Assembly (NCBI RefSeq): GCF_002234375.1
Contig: NZ_NMQV01000005.1
Span: forward strand, 62,001 to 126,000
Length of the DNA: 64,000 bases
Direction of reading: 5' to 3'
DNA from: Pseudomonas fluvialis
GTDB taxonomy: Bacteria; Pseudomonadota; Gammaproteobacteria; Pseudomonadales; Pseudomonadaceae
How positions within the stretch are numbered: position 1 is the first letter of the stretch; each line of letters starts with the position of its first letter. Of the stretch, positions 1-9,184 are shown one piece after another. Position numbers and translations under genes: made by a program. The notes beneath the pieces were generated by a model. It saw nothing but the letters and a program-made list of their open reading frames with translations. It ran no database searches and was not told the origin of the DNA.

Positions 1-19
1 CGTAAATCCCTGAAAAAAA

Positions 20-33
20 TTGACCAGCGTCAA
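20..33. promoter_or_regulatory. ANR/DNR box
   Basis: The site reads TTGAC-CAGC-GTCAA, a perfect 5+5 inverted repeat fitting the TTGAY-N4-RTCAA consensus of the FNR-type regulators ANR and DNR. No rightward gene starts nearby, so it most likely serves a gene left of the window edge. That target is inference. Confidence 0.55.
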
Positions 34-168
34 GCCGTGCCACACAGCTCCCGCGCTGCCAGTCGCCGAGTCGGCGGCAAACCCGCGGCAGTCGCGGCTG
101 CGCCCCTGAAGGGCGCCACGCAAAAAAAAGCCAACCTGTGCGCGGCAGCACAATTTTTGGGAGCGCAC

Positions 169-209
169 AAAAAAAACGCCACACACCGGGTTGGAAACGG
201 CGCGTGGCG
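169..209 (-). terminator. Intrinsic terminator after moaA
   Basis: On the minus strand a 12-bp stem (plus positions 177-188 with 198-209, including two G-U pairs) and a 9-nt loop are followed by eight T residues (plus 169-176 are all A). This is a canonical rho-independent terminator for the nar-ppiC-moaA transcript, 45 bases past the moaA stop. Positions 1-168 otherwise hold only the ANR box and short spurious reading frames. Confidence 0.75.
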
Positions 210-253
210 CGATGGCCTGAAAGGCCAGGCCAATGGGAGGTAAACGGGGCGCT

Positions 254-1246
254 TCAGCCGCCGCTGGCGTTCATGAAGCGCAGGATCTGAACATCACCGT
301 TGCTGCTGAACTCGTGGCGCAGCGGCTTGCGGTTGAGCCCGGCGCGGATAGCGTCGAGCAGGGGTTGGTCAGTTTCCGGGTAACGACGCAGCAAGGCACG
401 CAGATCAATGGAGTTCTCATGCCCCAGGCACAACAGCAACCGCCCCTCCACCGTCAACCGCACCCGATTGCAGGTGCTGCAGAAATTGTGGCTGTGCGGC
501 GAAATAAAGCCGATGCGACTGTCCGGGAACTCCTTGAGGCGTACATAGCGGGCCGGCCCGCCACTCTGCTCGGGGCTGTCGAGCAGTGTGTAACGCGCGC
601 CGATAAGCGCACGTACCTGGTCGCTGGAACAGAAGCTTTCACCGCGTGAGCGGCCCACCTCGCCCAGCGGCATTTCTTCGATGAAGCTGATGTCCAGGCC
701 GCGACTGACCGCATAGTCGACCAGGTCGACCACCTCGTCGGCATTGCGCCCCTGCATCACCACGGTATTCAGCTTGATGCGCGCAAAACCGGCCTGGCGC
801 GCTGCCTCGATGCCGGCCAACACCTGTGACAACTCGCCGGTACGGGTAATCGCGCGGAACTTGTCATCCTGCAGGCTATCCAGGCTGATGTTCATCCGGC
901 GTACCCCGGCATCGGCCAGCGGCCGGGCCAGCTTGCCCAGTTGCGAGCCATTGCTGGTCATCACCAGCTCACGCAGCCCGGGTAGCGCAGCAATCTTTTC
1001 ACACAGCCCGACGATGCCCTGGCGTACCAGTGGCTCGCCGCCGGTCAGGCGAATCTTCTTCACGCCGTTGCGCACGAACAGTGCCGCCAGGCGATACAGC
1101 TCTTCCAAGCCAAGCACCTGTTGGCGCGGCAGAAAGGTCATGTCCTCGGCCATGCAATACACACAGCGGAAATCGCAACGGTCGGTCACCGACATACGCA
1201 GGTAGTCGATGCTGCGGCCAAAGCCATCCTGCAATTGCGTGGTCAT
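254..1246 (-). CDS. moaA: GTP 3',8-cyclase MoaA
   Basis: This radical-SAM enzyme catalyses the first step of molybdenum cofactor synthesis, converting GTP to 3',8-cyclo-GTP in the cytoplasm. The 330-residue length is typical. The N-terminal CX3CX2C cluster is Cys24/Cys28/Cys31 (CDFRCVYC). The C-terminal cluster region has FCSTCNRVR followed by a third Cys in LLLCLG, and the protein ends in Gly-Gly, which is needed for MoaA function. It is the last gene of the nitrate reductase operon, which suits local supply of cofactor to NarG. A strong terminator follows it. Confidence 0.95.
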   Translation of the reverse strand: MTTQLQDGFGRSIDYLRMSVTDRCDFRCVYCMAEDMTFLPRQQVLGLEELYRLAALFVRNGVKKIRLTGGEPLVRQGIVGLCEKIAALPGLRELVMTSNGSQLGKLARPLADAGVRRMNISLDSLQDDKFRAITRTGELSQVLAGIEAARQAGFARIKLNTVVMQGRNADEVVDLVDYAVSRGLDISFIEEMPLGEVGRSRGESFCSSDQVRALIGARYTLLDSPEQSGGPARYVRLKEFPDSRIGFISPHSHNFCSTCNRVRLTVEGRLLLCLGHENSIDLRALLRRYPETDQPLLDAIRAGLNRKPLRHEFSSNGDVQILRFMNASGG

Positions 1247-1301
1247 ACCGGCTCCCTATTCGCCGAAGCGCGCCACACACCATGGCACGCGCTCCAGTGT
1301 C

Positions 1302-2234
1302 TTATTGCACCAACGGCGACTCGGCGCCGTCGAGAATGATGCCCTGGATATCCGCTTCGCCCACCAGCCCCTTGAGGTACTGGGCCACCGCCACCTGCCA
1401 GACACGCTGGTTGAGCTCGGCACGGATGCTGCCCTCCACCGCCTCGTAGGGCAACAGCTGGCCTTCGATACGCTGGTCGACCCATACCACATGGAAGCCG
1501 TAGCGGCTTTCCAGCGGCTGGCTGGCCAGTCCCAGCGGCAGGCGGAACAACTGCCGCTCGAACTCGGGGACCGTCTGCCCCTTGCTGATCTGCCCGAGGG
1601 CGCCGCCCTGCGCCTTGGACGGGCAGGCCGAGTGGGCCATGGCCAAGGCAGCAAAATCTGCGCCAGGCTGCTGTAACTGACTGACCAGTTGTTCGGCCTG
1701 GGCGCGCATCGCATCGCGCTCGTCGGCATCATCCGCCGGACAGGCCAGCAGGATATGCCGCGCCGCCAGCAGCGGAGCACTGGCATAACGCTGCCGGTTG
1801 CGCTCGAAAAACTGTTGGCAGGCCGCCTCATCGGCCACCGGCAGCGGCACTTCGCACTCAATCAGGGCACGAATGGCCGCTTCTTCGGCCGGCTCGCCGG
1901 CGTGTGGCGTGACCTGCAGGCCAAGCGCCTGGATACGCTGCTGCAACAGTTCGCGAATAACCAGCGCCTGGCAGGCCAGGAACACTGCTTCCTGGCGATT
2001 CGGTGCGGGATGGTATTGCAACTCGCGGGCAATACTTTCCGCCTCCAATGCCACGCCGTTGACCTTGATGCGTGGCCACTCCTGCTCACTGCTGGCAATC
2101 AGCTCGGGCGCTGCATCAACGAATTCCACCGCTGCTGCGCGCACTTCCTCGGCAACCGCCTGCTGAATGACCCCGCTGTCGTTCTGCTCACCCGAGCAAC
2201 CGCCGCCATTGCCACCACCACAACCACAAGCCAT
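1302..2234 (-). CDS. PpiC-type peptidyl-prolyl isomerase of the nar operon
   Basis: A 310-residue protein with a parvulin/PpiC rotamase domain at about residues 150-250 (ARHILLA, then GALGQISKGQTVPEFE and YGFHVVWVD), preceded by a helical NifM/SurA-like region. The N-terminus is unusual: a Cys/Gly-rich stretch (MACGCGGGNGGGCSG) and no signal peptide, so the protein is probably cytoplasmic. It lies between narI and moaA, where Pseudomonas nar operons usually carry such a gene. A role in NarG/H folding or maturation is inferred from position only; the domain assignment is secure. Confidence 0.85.
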   Translation of the reverse strand: MACGCGGGNGGGCSGEQNDSGVIQQAVAEEVRAAAVEFVDAAPELIASSEQEWPRIKVNGVALEAESIARELQYHPAPNRQEAVFLACQALVIRELLQQRIQALGLQVTPHAGEPAEEAAIRALIECEVPLPVADEAACQQFFERNRQRYASAPLLAARHILLACPADDADERDAMRAQAEQLVSQLQQPGADFAALAMAHSACPSKAQGGALGQISKGQTVPEFERQLFRLPLGLASQPLESRYGFHVVWVDQRIEGQLLPYEAVEGSIRAELNQRVWQVAVAQYLKGLVGEADIQGIILDGAESPLVQ

Positions 2235-2283
2235 GTTTAACTCCTCACGCCGCCTGGGCGACGTGTCATGAATCTGTCTCGTG

Positions 2284-2322
2284 TCCTCGCCCGTGCCGAC
2301 CTGTGGCGGGCGCGGGCGAGGA
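2284..2322 (-). other. Intercistronic hairpin between narI and ppiC
   Basis: A 14-bp stem (2284-2297 with 2309-2322, one G-U pair) with an 11-nt loop sits in the 96-bp gap between narI and ppiC. No T-tract follows on the minus strand. It is more likely an mRNA-stabilising or attenuating structure than a full terminator. Confidence 0.5.
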
Positions 2323-2330
2323 CGCGTGGA

Positions 2331-3026
2331 TCAACCGCGCTGACGGACGATCTGGTAACGACGCCCCAGGTACCAGACCGGCGCGCTGACAATGTGCACC
2401 AGACGGGTGAAGGGGAACAGCACGAACAGGGTCAGGCCGAGGAACACGTGCAGCTTGTACACCAGGCTGACCGGCTCGATGGCCGCGGCGGCCTTGAGCG
2501 GCTGCAGGGTAACGGTGTATTGCGCCCAGTCGGCCAGCATGACCATCACCGAACCATCCATGTGATGGGTGGAAGCGACAATGGTGCCCAGGCCCAGCAG
2601 CAGCTGCACCAGCAGCACCAGCAGGATCAGCACGTCCGAGGGGTTGGAGTTGGCCCGCACCCGGTCATCGGTCAGTCGACGCTTGATCAGCATGAGCAGG
2701 CCGACCAGGCACATCAGGCCGAAGAAGCCGCCGACCGCCATGGCCACCAGTTGCTTGTGCTCGGTGCTGATCACGTGATGGTAAACCGCATGCGGTGTCA
2801 GCAGGCCCACGAAGTGGCCACCCAGCACAGCGAGGATGCCGACGTGGAACAGGTTGCTGGCAATGCGCATGTAGCGCTGTTCAGCGGCCGTACGGTTGAA
2901 AATCTGGCTGGAGCCGGCTTTCCAGGTGTACTGCGACAGGTCGAAACGCGCCCAGCTGCCAATCACGCAGATAGCCAGGGCGATGTAGGGATACGCGCCA
3001 AAGGCGAGTAGGTTCAGGTTAGACAT
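2331..3026 (-). CDS. narI: Respiratory nitrate reductase gamma subunit NarI
   Basis: This membrane cytochrome b subunit oxidises quinol and passes electrons to NarH. The start is MSNLNLLAFG at 3026, giving 231 residues, close to the usual 225. A longer open frame exists upstream but overlaps narJ. About five membrane segments are visible, with haem-ligand-type His residues in FHVGILAVLGGHFVG and in the C-terminal FTRLVHIVSAPVWYLGRR. It overlaps the narJ end by 8 bp, indicating translational coupling. Confidence 0.95.
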   Translation of the reverse strand: MSNLNLLAFGAYPYIALAICVIGSWARFDLSQYTWKAGSSQIFNRTAAEQRYMRIASNLFHVGILAVLGGHFVGLLTPHAVYHHVISTEHKQLVAMAVGGFFGLMCLVGLLMLIKRRLTDDRVRANSNPSDVLILLVLLVQLLLGLGTIVASTHHMDGSVMVMLADWAQYTVTLQPLKAAAAIEPVSLVYKLHVFLGLTLFVLFPFTRLVHIVSAPVWYLGRRYQIVRQRG

Positions 3027-3774
3027 TGCGCACCTCCTGGGCCAGCTCGGTGGCCTGGCCGTCATGCTTGAAATCGACCCAGTGCAGCGGCACCGGCACT
3101 TCCTCGCGGGCCTTGCCCGGCAGGGTGGTCTGGCTGGGGCAGCGGTCCTGCTGCTCGGCCTGGAGGAAGTCCACGGCCTCTTCTTCCCAGATCTTGTCCA
3201 GCGCTTCCAGCGAGTCGTCGCGCGTCTCGCCGGCCACCTGCTCGAGCAGCTCGGCCACGGCCTGCTGCGGCTCGCAGCCGGCAATCTGCAGCAGTGCTGT
3301 GAAACAGCCCGCATAGGGGCTTTCACGCTCTTGCAGACGTGCCGCCAGCAACGCCAGCAGATGCTCGACATCGGCCAGGCCTTCGCGCGCCTCGAGGTCC
3401 TCGCGGGTGGCCAGGTACTCCAGGTACAGCGGGATGTAGTCGGGCAGCTCGCGCACGCCAATGGCAAAGCCGGCGTCCTCGTACTGCGCCATCAGGTCGA
3501 CCATGGCCTGACCGCGATCACGCGATTCGCCATGCACGTGCTCGAACATCAGCAGCGACAACGAACGGCCCTTGTCGAACAGCTCGCTGTAACGCTCCTG
3601 GATATCCATCAGATCGCTAGCGGCCAGCGTATCCAGCAGCTGCAGCAGCGCGGCGCGCTGTTGCGGGCTGATTTCCCGGGCGGCGGAGATAGCCGCGACG
3701 AGTTCGTCGCGGCCTCCCTGCAAGGCCTCGGTCGGATAATCCAGCAGCAGCGAGATTACCTTGAGGATTTGCAT
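3019..3774 (-). CDS. narJ: Nitrate reductase molybdenum cofactor assembly chaperone NarJ
   Basis: A cytoplasmic TorD-family chaperone that holds NarGH until the Mo-bis-MGD cofactor and clusters are inserted. I chose the start MQILKVISLLLDYP at 3774, two bases after the narH stop, over an upstream ATG inside narH. This gives 251 residues. The LDYPTEAL start and the acidic helix YSELFDKGRSLSLLMFEHVHGESRDRGQAM are typical of the NarJ family. The last codons overlap narI. Confidence 0.94.
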   Translation of the reverse strand: MQILKVISLLLDYPTEALQGGRDELVAAISAAREISPQQRAALLQLLDTLAASDLMDIQERYSELFDKGRSLSLLMFEHVHGESRDRGQAMVDLMAQYEDAGFAIGVRELPDYIPLYLEYLATREDLEAREGLADVEHLLALLAARLQERESPYAGCFTALLQIAGCEPQQAVAELLEQVAGETRDDSLEALDKIWEEEAVDFLQAEQQDRCPSQTTLPGKAREEVPVPLHWVDFKHDGQATELAQEVRNV

Positions 3775-3776
3775 GT

Positions 3777-5315
3777 TCAGTCCTCCCACAGCTGGACGGT
3801 TTTCAGCACGTCACGCTTGTTGGCTTTCTTGCCACCAAACATGTTGGTGTCGGAGGAACCATTGCAGCCGCTGCCGAAGCTGAAGCCACAGCCGGAACGC
3901 TCGGCATAGGTGTCACTGAGGGCCTGCTCGCGATGCGCGGTGGGGATCACATAGCGATCCTCGTAGTTGGCGATCGCCAGGTAGCGGTACATGTCCTCGA
4001 CCTGGGCAACCGACAGCCCGACGCTTTCCAGGACCTGCAGGTCCTGTACGCCGTCCACCTGTTCGGCACGCTTGTAGGCACGCATGGCCAGCAGACGCTT
4101 GAGGGCCAGCTTGACCGGCTTCTCGTCGCCCGCGGTGAGCAGGTTGGCCAGGTAGCGCAGCGGAATACGCAGGCTGTCGACGTCCGGCAGTACGCCGTCC
4201 ATGCTCACCTTGCCGGCGCTGGCGGCGTTCTGGATCGGCGACAGCGGCGGTACGTACCAGACCATCGGCAGGGTGCGGTATTCCGGGTGCAGCGGCAGGG
4301 CCAGTTTCCAGTCCACGGCCATCTTGTACACCGGCGACTTCTGTGCGGCCTCAATCACCGACATCGGTACGCCATCGGCCAGTGCCTGCTTGATGACCTT
4401 CGGATCGAAGGGATCAAGGAACATTTCCAGCTGTTTGGTGTACAGGTCATGCTCGTTCGGCGTGCTCGCCACTTCCTGGATACGGTCGGCGTCATACAGC
4501 AGCACGCCGAGGTAGCGGATGCGCCCCACGCAGGTTTCCGAGCACACGGTGGGCATGCCGGCTTCGATACGCGGGTAGCAGAAGATGCACTTCTCGGACT
4601 TGCCGCTCTTCCAGTTGAAGTAGATCTTCTTGTACGGGCAACCGCTGATGCACATACGCCAGCCGCGGCACTTTTCCTGGTCGATGAGGACGATGCCGTC
4701 CTCTTCACGCTTGTAGATCGCACCGCTCGGGCACGAGGCCGCGCACGCCGGGTTGAGGCAGTGCTCGCAGAGGCGCGGCAGGTACATCATGAAGGTGTTT
4801 TCGTACTGACCGTAGATGTCCGCCTGGATGGCATCGAAGTTCTTGTCCTTGCGGCGCTTGGCGAACTCGGTACCGAGGATTTCCTCCCAGTTCGGGCCCC
4901 ACTCGATCTTCTCCATGCGCTTGCCGGAGATCACCGAACGCGGGCGGGCCACCGGCTGGTGGTCGCCCAGCGGCGCGGTGTGCAGATGCTGGTAGTCGAA
5001 ATCGAACGGCTCGTAGTAGTCGTCGATGCTCGGCAGGTCCGGGTTGGAGAAGATATTCGCCAACACGCGGAACTTGCCGCCGATCTTCGGATTGATCGAG
5101 CCGTCGGCATTGCGCACCCAACCGCCCTTCCATTTTTCCTGGTTTTCCCACTCTTTCGGGTAGCCGATACCGGGCTTGGTTTCGACGTTGTTGAACCAGG
5201 CGTATTCCATACCTTCACGGCTGGTCCAAACGTTCTTACAAGTGATCGAGCAGGTGTGGCAGCCGATGCACTTGTCCAGGTTCAGAACCATGCCGACTTG
5301 TGAACGAATCTTCAT
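3777..5315 (-). CDS. narH: Respiratory nitrate reductase beta subunit NarH
   Basis: This iron-sulfur subunit relays electrons from NarI haem to NarG and carries one 3Fe-4S and three 4Fe-4S clusters. The start is MKIRSQVGMVLNLDKC at 5315, giving 512 residues, the family length. Cysteine groups are visible in CIGCHTCSITCKNVW, in CEHCLNPACAASCPSG, in CRGWRMCISGCPYKK (where Trp replaces one Cys, typical of the 3Fe-4S site) and in CIFCYPR. It is 11 bases downstream of narG in one operon. Confidence 0.97.
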   Translation of the reverse strand: MKIRSQVGMVLNLDKCIGCHTCSITCKNVWTSREGMEYAWFNNVETKPGIGYPKEWENQEKWKGGWVRNADGSINPKIGGKFRVLANIFSNPDLPSIDDYYEPFDFDYQHLHTAPLGDHQPVARPRSVISGKRMEKIEWGPNWEEILGTEFAKRRKDKNFDAIQADIYGQYENTFMMYLPRLCEHCLNPACAASCPSGAIYKREEDGIVLIDQEKCRGWRMCISGCPYKKIYFNWKSGKSEKCIFCYPRIEAGMPTVCSETCVGRIRYLGVLLYDADRIQEVASTPNEHDLYTKQLEMFLDPFDPKVIKQALADGVPMSVIEAAQKSPVYKMAVDWKLALPLHPEYRTLPMVWYVPPLSPIQNAASAGKVSMDGVLPDVDSLRIPLRYLANLLTAGDEKPVKLALKRLLAMRAYKRAEQVDGVQDLQVLESVGLSVAQVEDMYRYLAIANYEDRYVIPTAHREQALSDTYAERSGCGFSFGSGCNGSSDTNMFGGKKANKRDVLKTVQLWED

Positions 5316-5326
5316 GGCAGTACTCC

Positions 5327-8300
5327 TCAAATATCCTGCGGCAGGGGTTGCGGCAATGCGTCGCCGTTAGGGCCGTCGAGCCAGTCGACTTTGTTCATCT
5401 TGCGTACCACGACGAATTCGTCGCGGTTGCAGCCCACGGTGCCGTAGTAGTTGAAGCCATACGCCAGTTGCGCGTAGCCACCGATCATGTGGGTGGGCTT
5501 GAGCACCACGCGGGTCACCGAGTTGTGGTGGCCACCACGGGTCTTGGTGCTCTCCGCGCCCGGTACGTTCACGATGCGTTCCTGGGCGTGGTACATCATC
5601 ACCATGCCTTCCTTGACCCGCTGACTGACCACCGCACGCGCGGTCAGCGCGCCGTTGGCGTTGAAGCACTCGATCCAGTCGTTGTCCTCGATACCCACTT
5701 TCTTGGCATCGATTTCCGACATCCAGACGATCGGACCACCACGGCTCAGGGTGAGCATGATCAGGTTGTCGGTGTAGGTGCTGTGGATACCCCACTTCTG
5801 GTGCGGGGTGATCCAGTTCAGGCAGATTTCCGGATTGCCGTTGCTCATCTTGCCTTTCACATACCCGGTCGAACGGGTATTGATCGGCGGCCGGTAGCTT
5901 TGCAGCCCCTCGCCGAAAGCCAGCATCCAGGGGTGATCCTGGTAGAACTGCTGACGGCCGGTGACGGTACGCCACGGAATGTACTCGTGCACGTTGGTGT
6001 AGCCGGCGTTGTAGCTGACATGCTCGTCTTCCAGGCCAGACCAGGTCGGGCTGGAGATGATCTTGCGCGGCTGCGCCTGGATGTCACGGAAGCGGATCGC
6101 CTCGTGCTCCTTGGGCAACGCCAGGTGGCTGTGGTCGCGGCCGGTGAACTCGGACAGCGCCGCCCAGGCCTTGACCGCCACATGGCCGTTGGTTTCCGGG
6201 GCCAGCGAGAGAATCACTTCGGCAGCGTCAATCGCCGATTCGATCTGCGGACGCCCCTTGCTGACACCTTCCTCGCGCACTTTGTAGTTCAGCTCGCCGA
6301 GGAACTCGACCTCGTGCTCGGTGTTCCAGTTGATGCCCTTGCCGCCGTTGCCCAGCTTGTCGAGCAGTGGGCCGAGCGAGGTGAACTTCTTGTAGGTGTT
6401 CGGGTAATCGCGCTCGACCACCGTCATGTTCGGGCAGTTCTTGCCCGGTTGCGGCGCCTCGCCGGCGGTTTTCCAATCGCTGCCACCGAAGGGTTGCGCC
6501 AGCTCACCGGGCGTGTCGTGCAACAGCGGCACGGTGACCAGGTCCTTTTCCACCCCCAGGTGGCCTTCGGCCATCTGCGAGAAGGCCTTGGCGATGCCCT
6601 TGTAGATTTCCCAGTCGGAACGCGCTTCCCAGGCCGGATCGGTAGCGGCCGACAGCGGGTGGATGAAGGGGTGCATGTCCGAGGTGTTCATGTCGTCCTT
6701 CTCGTACCAGGTCGCGGTCGGCAGGACGATGTCGGAGTACACGCAGGTCGAGGACATGCGGAAGTCCAGGGTGGTGACTAGGTCGAGCTTGCCGATGGCA
6801 CCCTCGTCCTGCCATTCCGCCTCGGTCGGCTTGAAGCCGTCGGCACGCTTGCCGAGGTCTTCGTTCATCACGCCGTTCTTGGTACCCAGCAGGTACTTGA
6901 GCATGTACTCGTGGCCCTTGCCGGAGGAACCCAGCAGGTTGGAACGCCAGATGAACATGTTGCGCGGGAAGTTGACCGGGCTGTCCGGCTGTTCGCAAGA
7001 GAAACGCAGCGAGCCGTCTTGCAGCGACTTGACCACGTAGTCCTTGGCATCCATACCGGCCGCAGCGGCATCCCGGGTGATCTGCAGCGGGTTACGGTTC
7101 AGCTGCGGGGCGCTGGGCAGCCAGCCGGCGCGTTCGGCACGGATGTTGTAGTCGAGCATGTGCTCGGGGAACTGCGACTTGTCGGCCAGCGGCGAGAGCA
7201 CTTCGTGAATGCTCATCTTCTCGTGACGCCACTGCGAACTGTGGTTGTAGAAGAAGCTGGTGCCGTTCATCTGGCGCGGCGGACGGTGCCAGTCCAGGCC
7301 GAAGGCCAGGGGCAGCCAGCCGCACTGCGGGCGCAGTTTCTCCTGGCCAACGTAGTGGGCCCAGCCACCACCGGTCTGGCCTACGCAACCACACAACATC
7401 AGCATGTTGATCAGGCCGCGGTAGTTCATGTCCATGTGGTACCAGTGGTTCATCGCCGCGCCGACGATGATCATGGAACGGCCATGGGTCTTGTCGGCGT
7501 TGTCGGCGAACTCGCGGGCGATCTGGATCGCCTTCTCGCGGCTCACTCCGGTGATCTGCTCCTGCCAGGCCGGGGTACCCGGTACGCTGGCATCATCGTA
7601 GCTGGCCGCCACATGCTTGCCGCCCAAGCCACGGTCGATACCCAGGTTGGCGGCCATCAGGTCGAAGACCGTGGCCACTTTGACGCTGCGCCCGTCGGCC
7701 AGGGTCAGGCTCTTCACCGGCACCCGGCGCAGCTGGATTTCTTCGCCTTCAACGTGTGCGAAGTGCTCGTGCACCTGGCCACCGAAATAGGGGAAGGCAA
7801 CCTCCACGGCTTCGCCGCCGTCGATCTGGCTCAGTTGCAGGTCGACATCACGACCGTCCTTGCCTTCACGGGCCTCGATGTTCCACTTGCCCTTCTCGCC
7901 CCAGCGATAGCCGATGGAACCCAGCGGCGAAACCAGCTCGCCACTCTGGCCGTCGACGGCAATGGTTTTCCACTCGGGGTTGTTTTCCTGCCCCAGGTTG
8001 TCGGCCAGGTCGGAAGCACGCAGGAAACGGTCGGCACGGAAGCTGCCGTCCTTCTCGTCGAGCAGTACCAGCACCGGCAGGTCGGTGTAGCGCTTGGCGT
8101 AGTCGCGGAAGTACGCGCTGGGTTTCTCCAGGTGGAATTCCTTGAAGATCACATGGGCAAAGGCTTGCGCCAGCGCGGCGTCGGTGCCCTGCTTGGGGTT
8201 CAGCCAGAGGTCGGTGAGCTTGGCGACTTCCGCGTAGTCCGGGGTAATCGCCACGGTCTTGGTGCCCTTGTAGCGAACTTCGGTGAAGAAGTGCGCGTCC

Positions 8301-9085
8301 GGGGTACGCGTCTGCGGCACGTTGGAGCCCCAGGCGATGATGTAGTTGGAGTTGTACCAGTCGGCCGACTCCGGCACGTCGGTCTGCTCGCCCCACACCT
8401 GCGGCGAGGACGGCGGCAGGTCGCAATACCAGTCATAGAAGGACAGGCACACGCCACCGATCAGCGACAGGTAACGGCTACCCGCTGCGTAGCTGACCAT
8501 GGACATCGCCGGAATCGGCGAGAAGCCGACCACGCGGTCCGGGCCGTGCTGCTTGACGGTGTAGACGTTGGCCGCGGCGATGATCTCGTTGACTTCGTCC
8601 CAGCTGGAACGGATGAAGCCACCCATGCCGCGCTTGCTCTTGTAGCTGGCAGCCTTGACCGGGTCGCTGACGATACTGGCCCAGGCTTCAACCGGGGCCA
8701 TGCTGCGCCGCGCTTCACGCCACAGCTTGAGCAGTGGCTTGCGTACCTTGGGGTACTTCAGGCGGTTGGCGCTGTAGATGTACCAGCTGTAGCTGGCGCC
8801 ACGCGGACAGCCACGCGGCTCGTGGTTGGGCAGGTCGTTACGGGTACGCGGGTAGTCGGTCTGCTGGGTTTCCCAGGTGATCAGACCGTTCTTCACGTAG
8901 ATCTTCCACGAGCACGACCCTGTGCAGTTGACCCCGTGAGTGGAGCGCACGATCTTGTCGTACTGCCAGCGCGAGCGGTAGACGTTCTCCCAGTCACGAG
9001 ATTCCTTGCGGGTCTCTCCGTGGCCGTTGGCGAACTCACCTTGCTTCCTGTTAAAGAAGCGCAGTTGGTCGAGCAAGTGGCTCAT
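5327..9085 (-). CDS. narG: Respiratory nitrate reductase alpha subunit NarG
   Basis: The catalytic Mo-bis-MGD subunit reduces nitrate to nitrite at the cytoplasmic face of the inner membrane. The start is MSHLLDQLRFFNRKQG at 9085 and the length is 1252 residues, as in E. coli NarG. The FS0 cluster ligands lie in STHGVNCTGSCSW and GCPRGASYSW (one His and three Cys). The Asp molybdenum-ligand region is YIIAWGSNVPQTRTPDAHFF. There is no functional Tat signal, as expected for NarG. It is the first of narGHJI and follows two transporter genes. Confidence 0.98.
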   Translation of the reverse strand: MSHLLDQLRFFNRKQGEFANGHGETRKESRDWENVYRSRWQYDKIVRSTHGVNCTGSCSWKIYVKNGLITWETQQTDYPRTRNDLPNHEPRGCPRGASYSWYIYSANRLKYPKVRKPLLKLWREARRSMAPVEAWASIVSDPVKAASYKSKRGMGGFIRSSWDEVNEIIAAANVYTVKQHGPDRVVGFSPIPAMSMVSYAAGSRYLSLIGGVCLSFYDWYCDLPPSSPQVWGEQTDVPESADWYNSNYIIAWGSNVPQTRTPDAHFFTEVRYKGTKTVAITPDYAEVAKLTDLWLNPKQGTDAALAQAFAHVIFKEFHLEKPSAYFRDYAKRYTDLPVLVLLDEKDGSFRADRFLRASDLADNLGQENNPEWKTIAVDGQSGELVSPLGSIGYRWGEKGKWNIEAREGKDGRDVDLQLSQIDGGEAVEVAFPYFGGQVHEHFAHVEGEEIQLRRVPVKSLTLADGRSVKVATVFDLMAANLGIDRGLGGKHVAASYDDASVPGTPAWQEQITGVSREKAIQIAREFADNADKTHGRSMIIVGAAMNHWYHMDMNYRGLINMLMLCGCVGQTGGGWAHYVGQEKLRPQCGWLPLAFGLDWHRPPRQMNGTSFFYNHSSQWRHEKMSIHEVLSPLADKSQFPEHMLDYNIRAERAGWLPSAPQLNRNPLQITRDAAAAGMDAKDYVVKSLQDGSLRFSCEQPDSPVNFPRNMFIWRSNLLGSSGKGHEYMLKYLLGTKNGVMNEDLGKRADGFKPTEAEWQDEGAIGKLDLVTTLDFRMSSTCVYSDIVLPTATWYEKDDMNTSDMHPFIHPLSAATDPAWEARSDWEIYKGIAKAFSQMAEGHLGVEKDLVTVPLLHDTPGELAQPFGGSDWKTAGEAPQPGKNCPNMTVVERDYPNTYKKFTSLGPLLDKLGNGGKGINWNTEHEVEFLGELNYKVREEGVSKGRPQIESAIDAAEVILSLAPETNGHVAVKAWAALSEFTGRDHSHLALPKEHEAIRFRDIQAQPRKIISSPTWSGLEDEHVSYNAGYTNVHEYIPWRTVTGRQQFYQDHPWMLAFGEGLQSYRPPINTRSTGYVKGKMSNGNPEICLNWITPHQKWGIHSTYTDNLIMLTLSRGGPIVWMSEIDAKKVGIEDNDWIECFNANGALTARAVVSQRVKEGMVMMYHAQERIVNVPGAESTKTRGGHHNSVTRVVLKPTHMIGGYAQLAYGFNYYGTVGCNRDEFVVVRKMNKVDWLDGPNGDALPQPLPQDI

Positions 9086-9150
9086 CTTTCTTCTCCTCAT
9101 CCCGGCTCTGGCACACAAGTCTGGCCGGATTACCTATCAACGGTTATGAC

Positions 9151-9169
9151 GCGCCGGATCACCCGGCGC
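9151..9169 (-). other. Hairpin in the narK-narG gap
   Basis: A 7-bp GC stem (GCGCCGG/CCGGCGC) with a 5-nt loop lies in the 99-bp gap between the transporter gene and narG. No T-tract follows. It could be a processing or attenuation point setting transporter versus reductase mRNA levels. I see no clear promoter in this gap. Confidence 0.35.
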
Positions 9170-9184
9170 ATGGCTTACTCAGGT

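Noticed and set aside
37..243. Short frames on both strands at the left end
   Set aside because: They cross the moaA terminator and A-tracts and have no family features.
5300..6781. 493-codon plus-strand open frame
   Set aside because: Antisense to narG; no ribosome site or recognisable domain.
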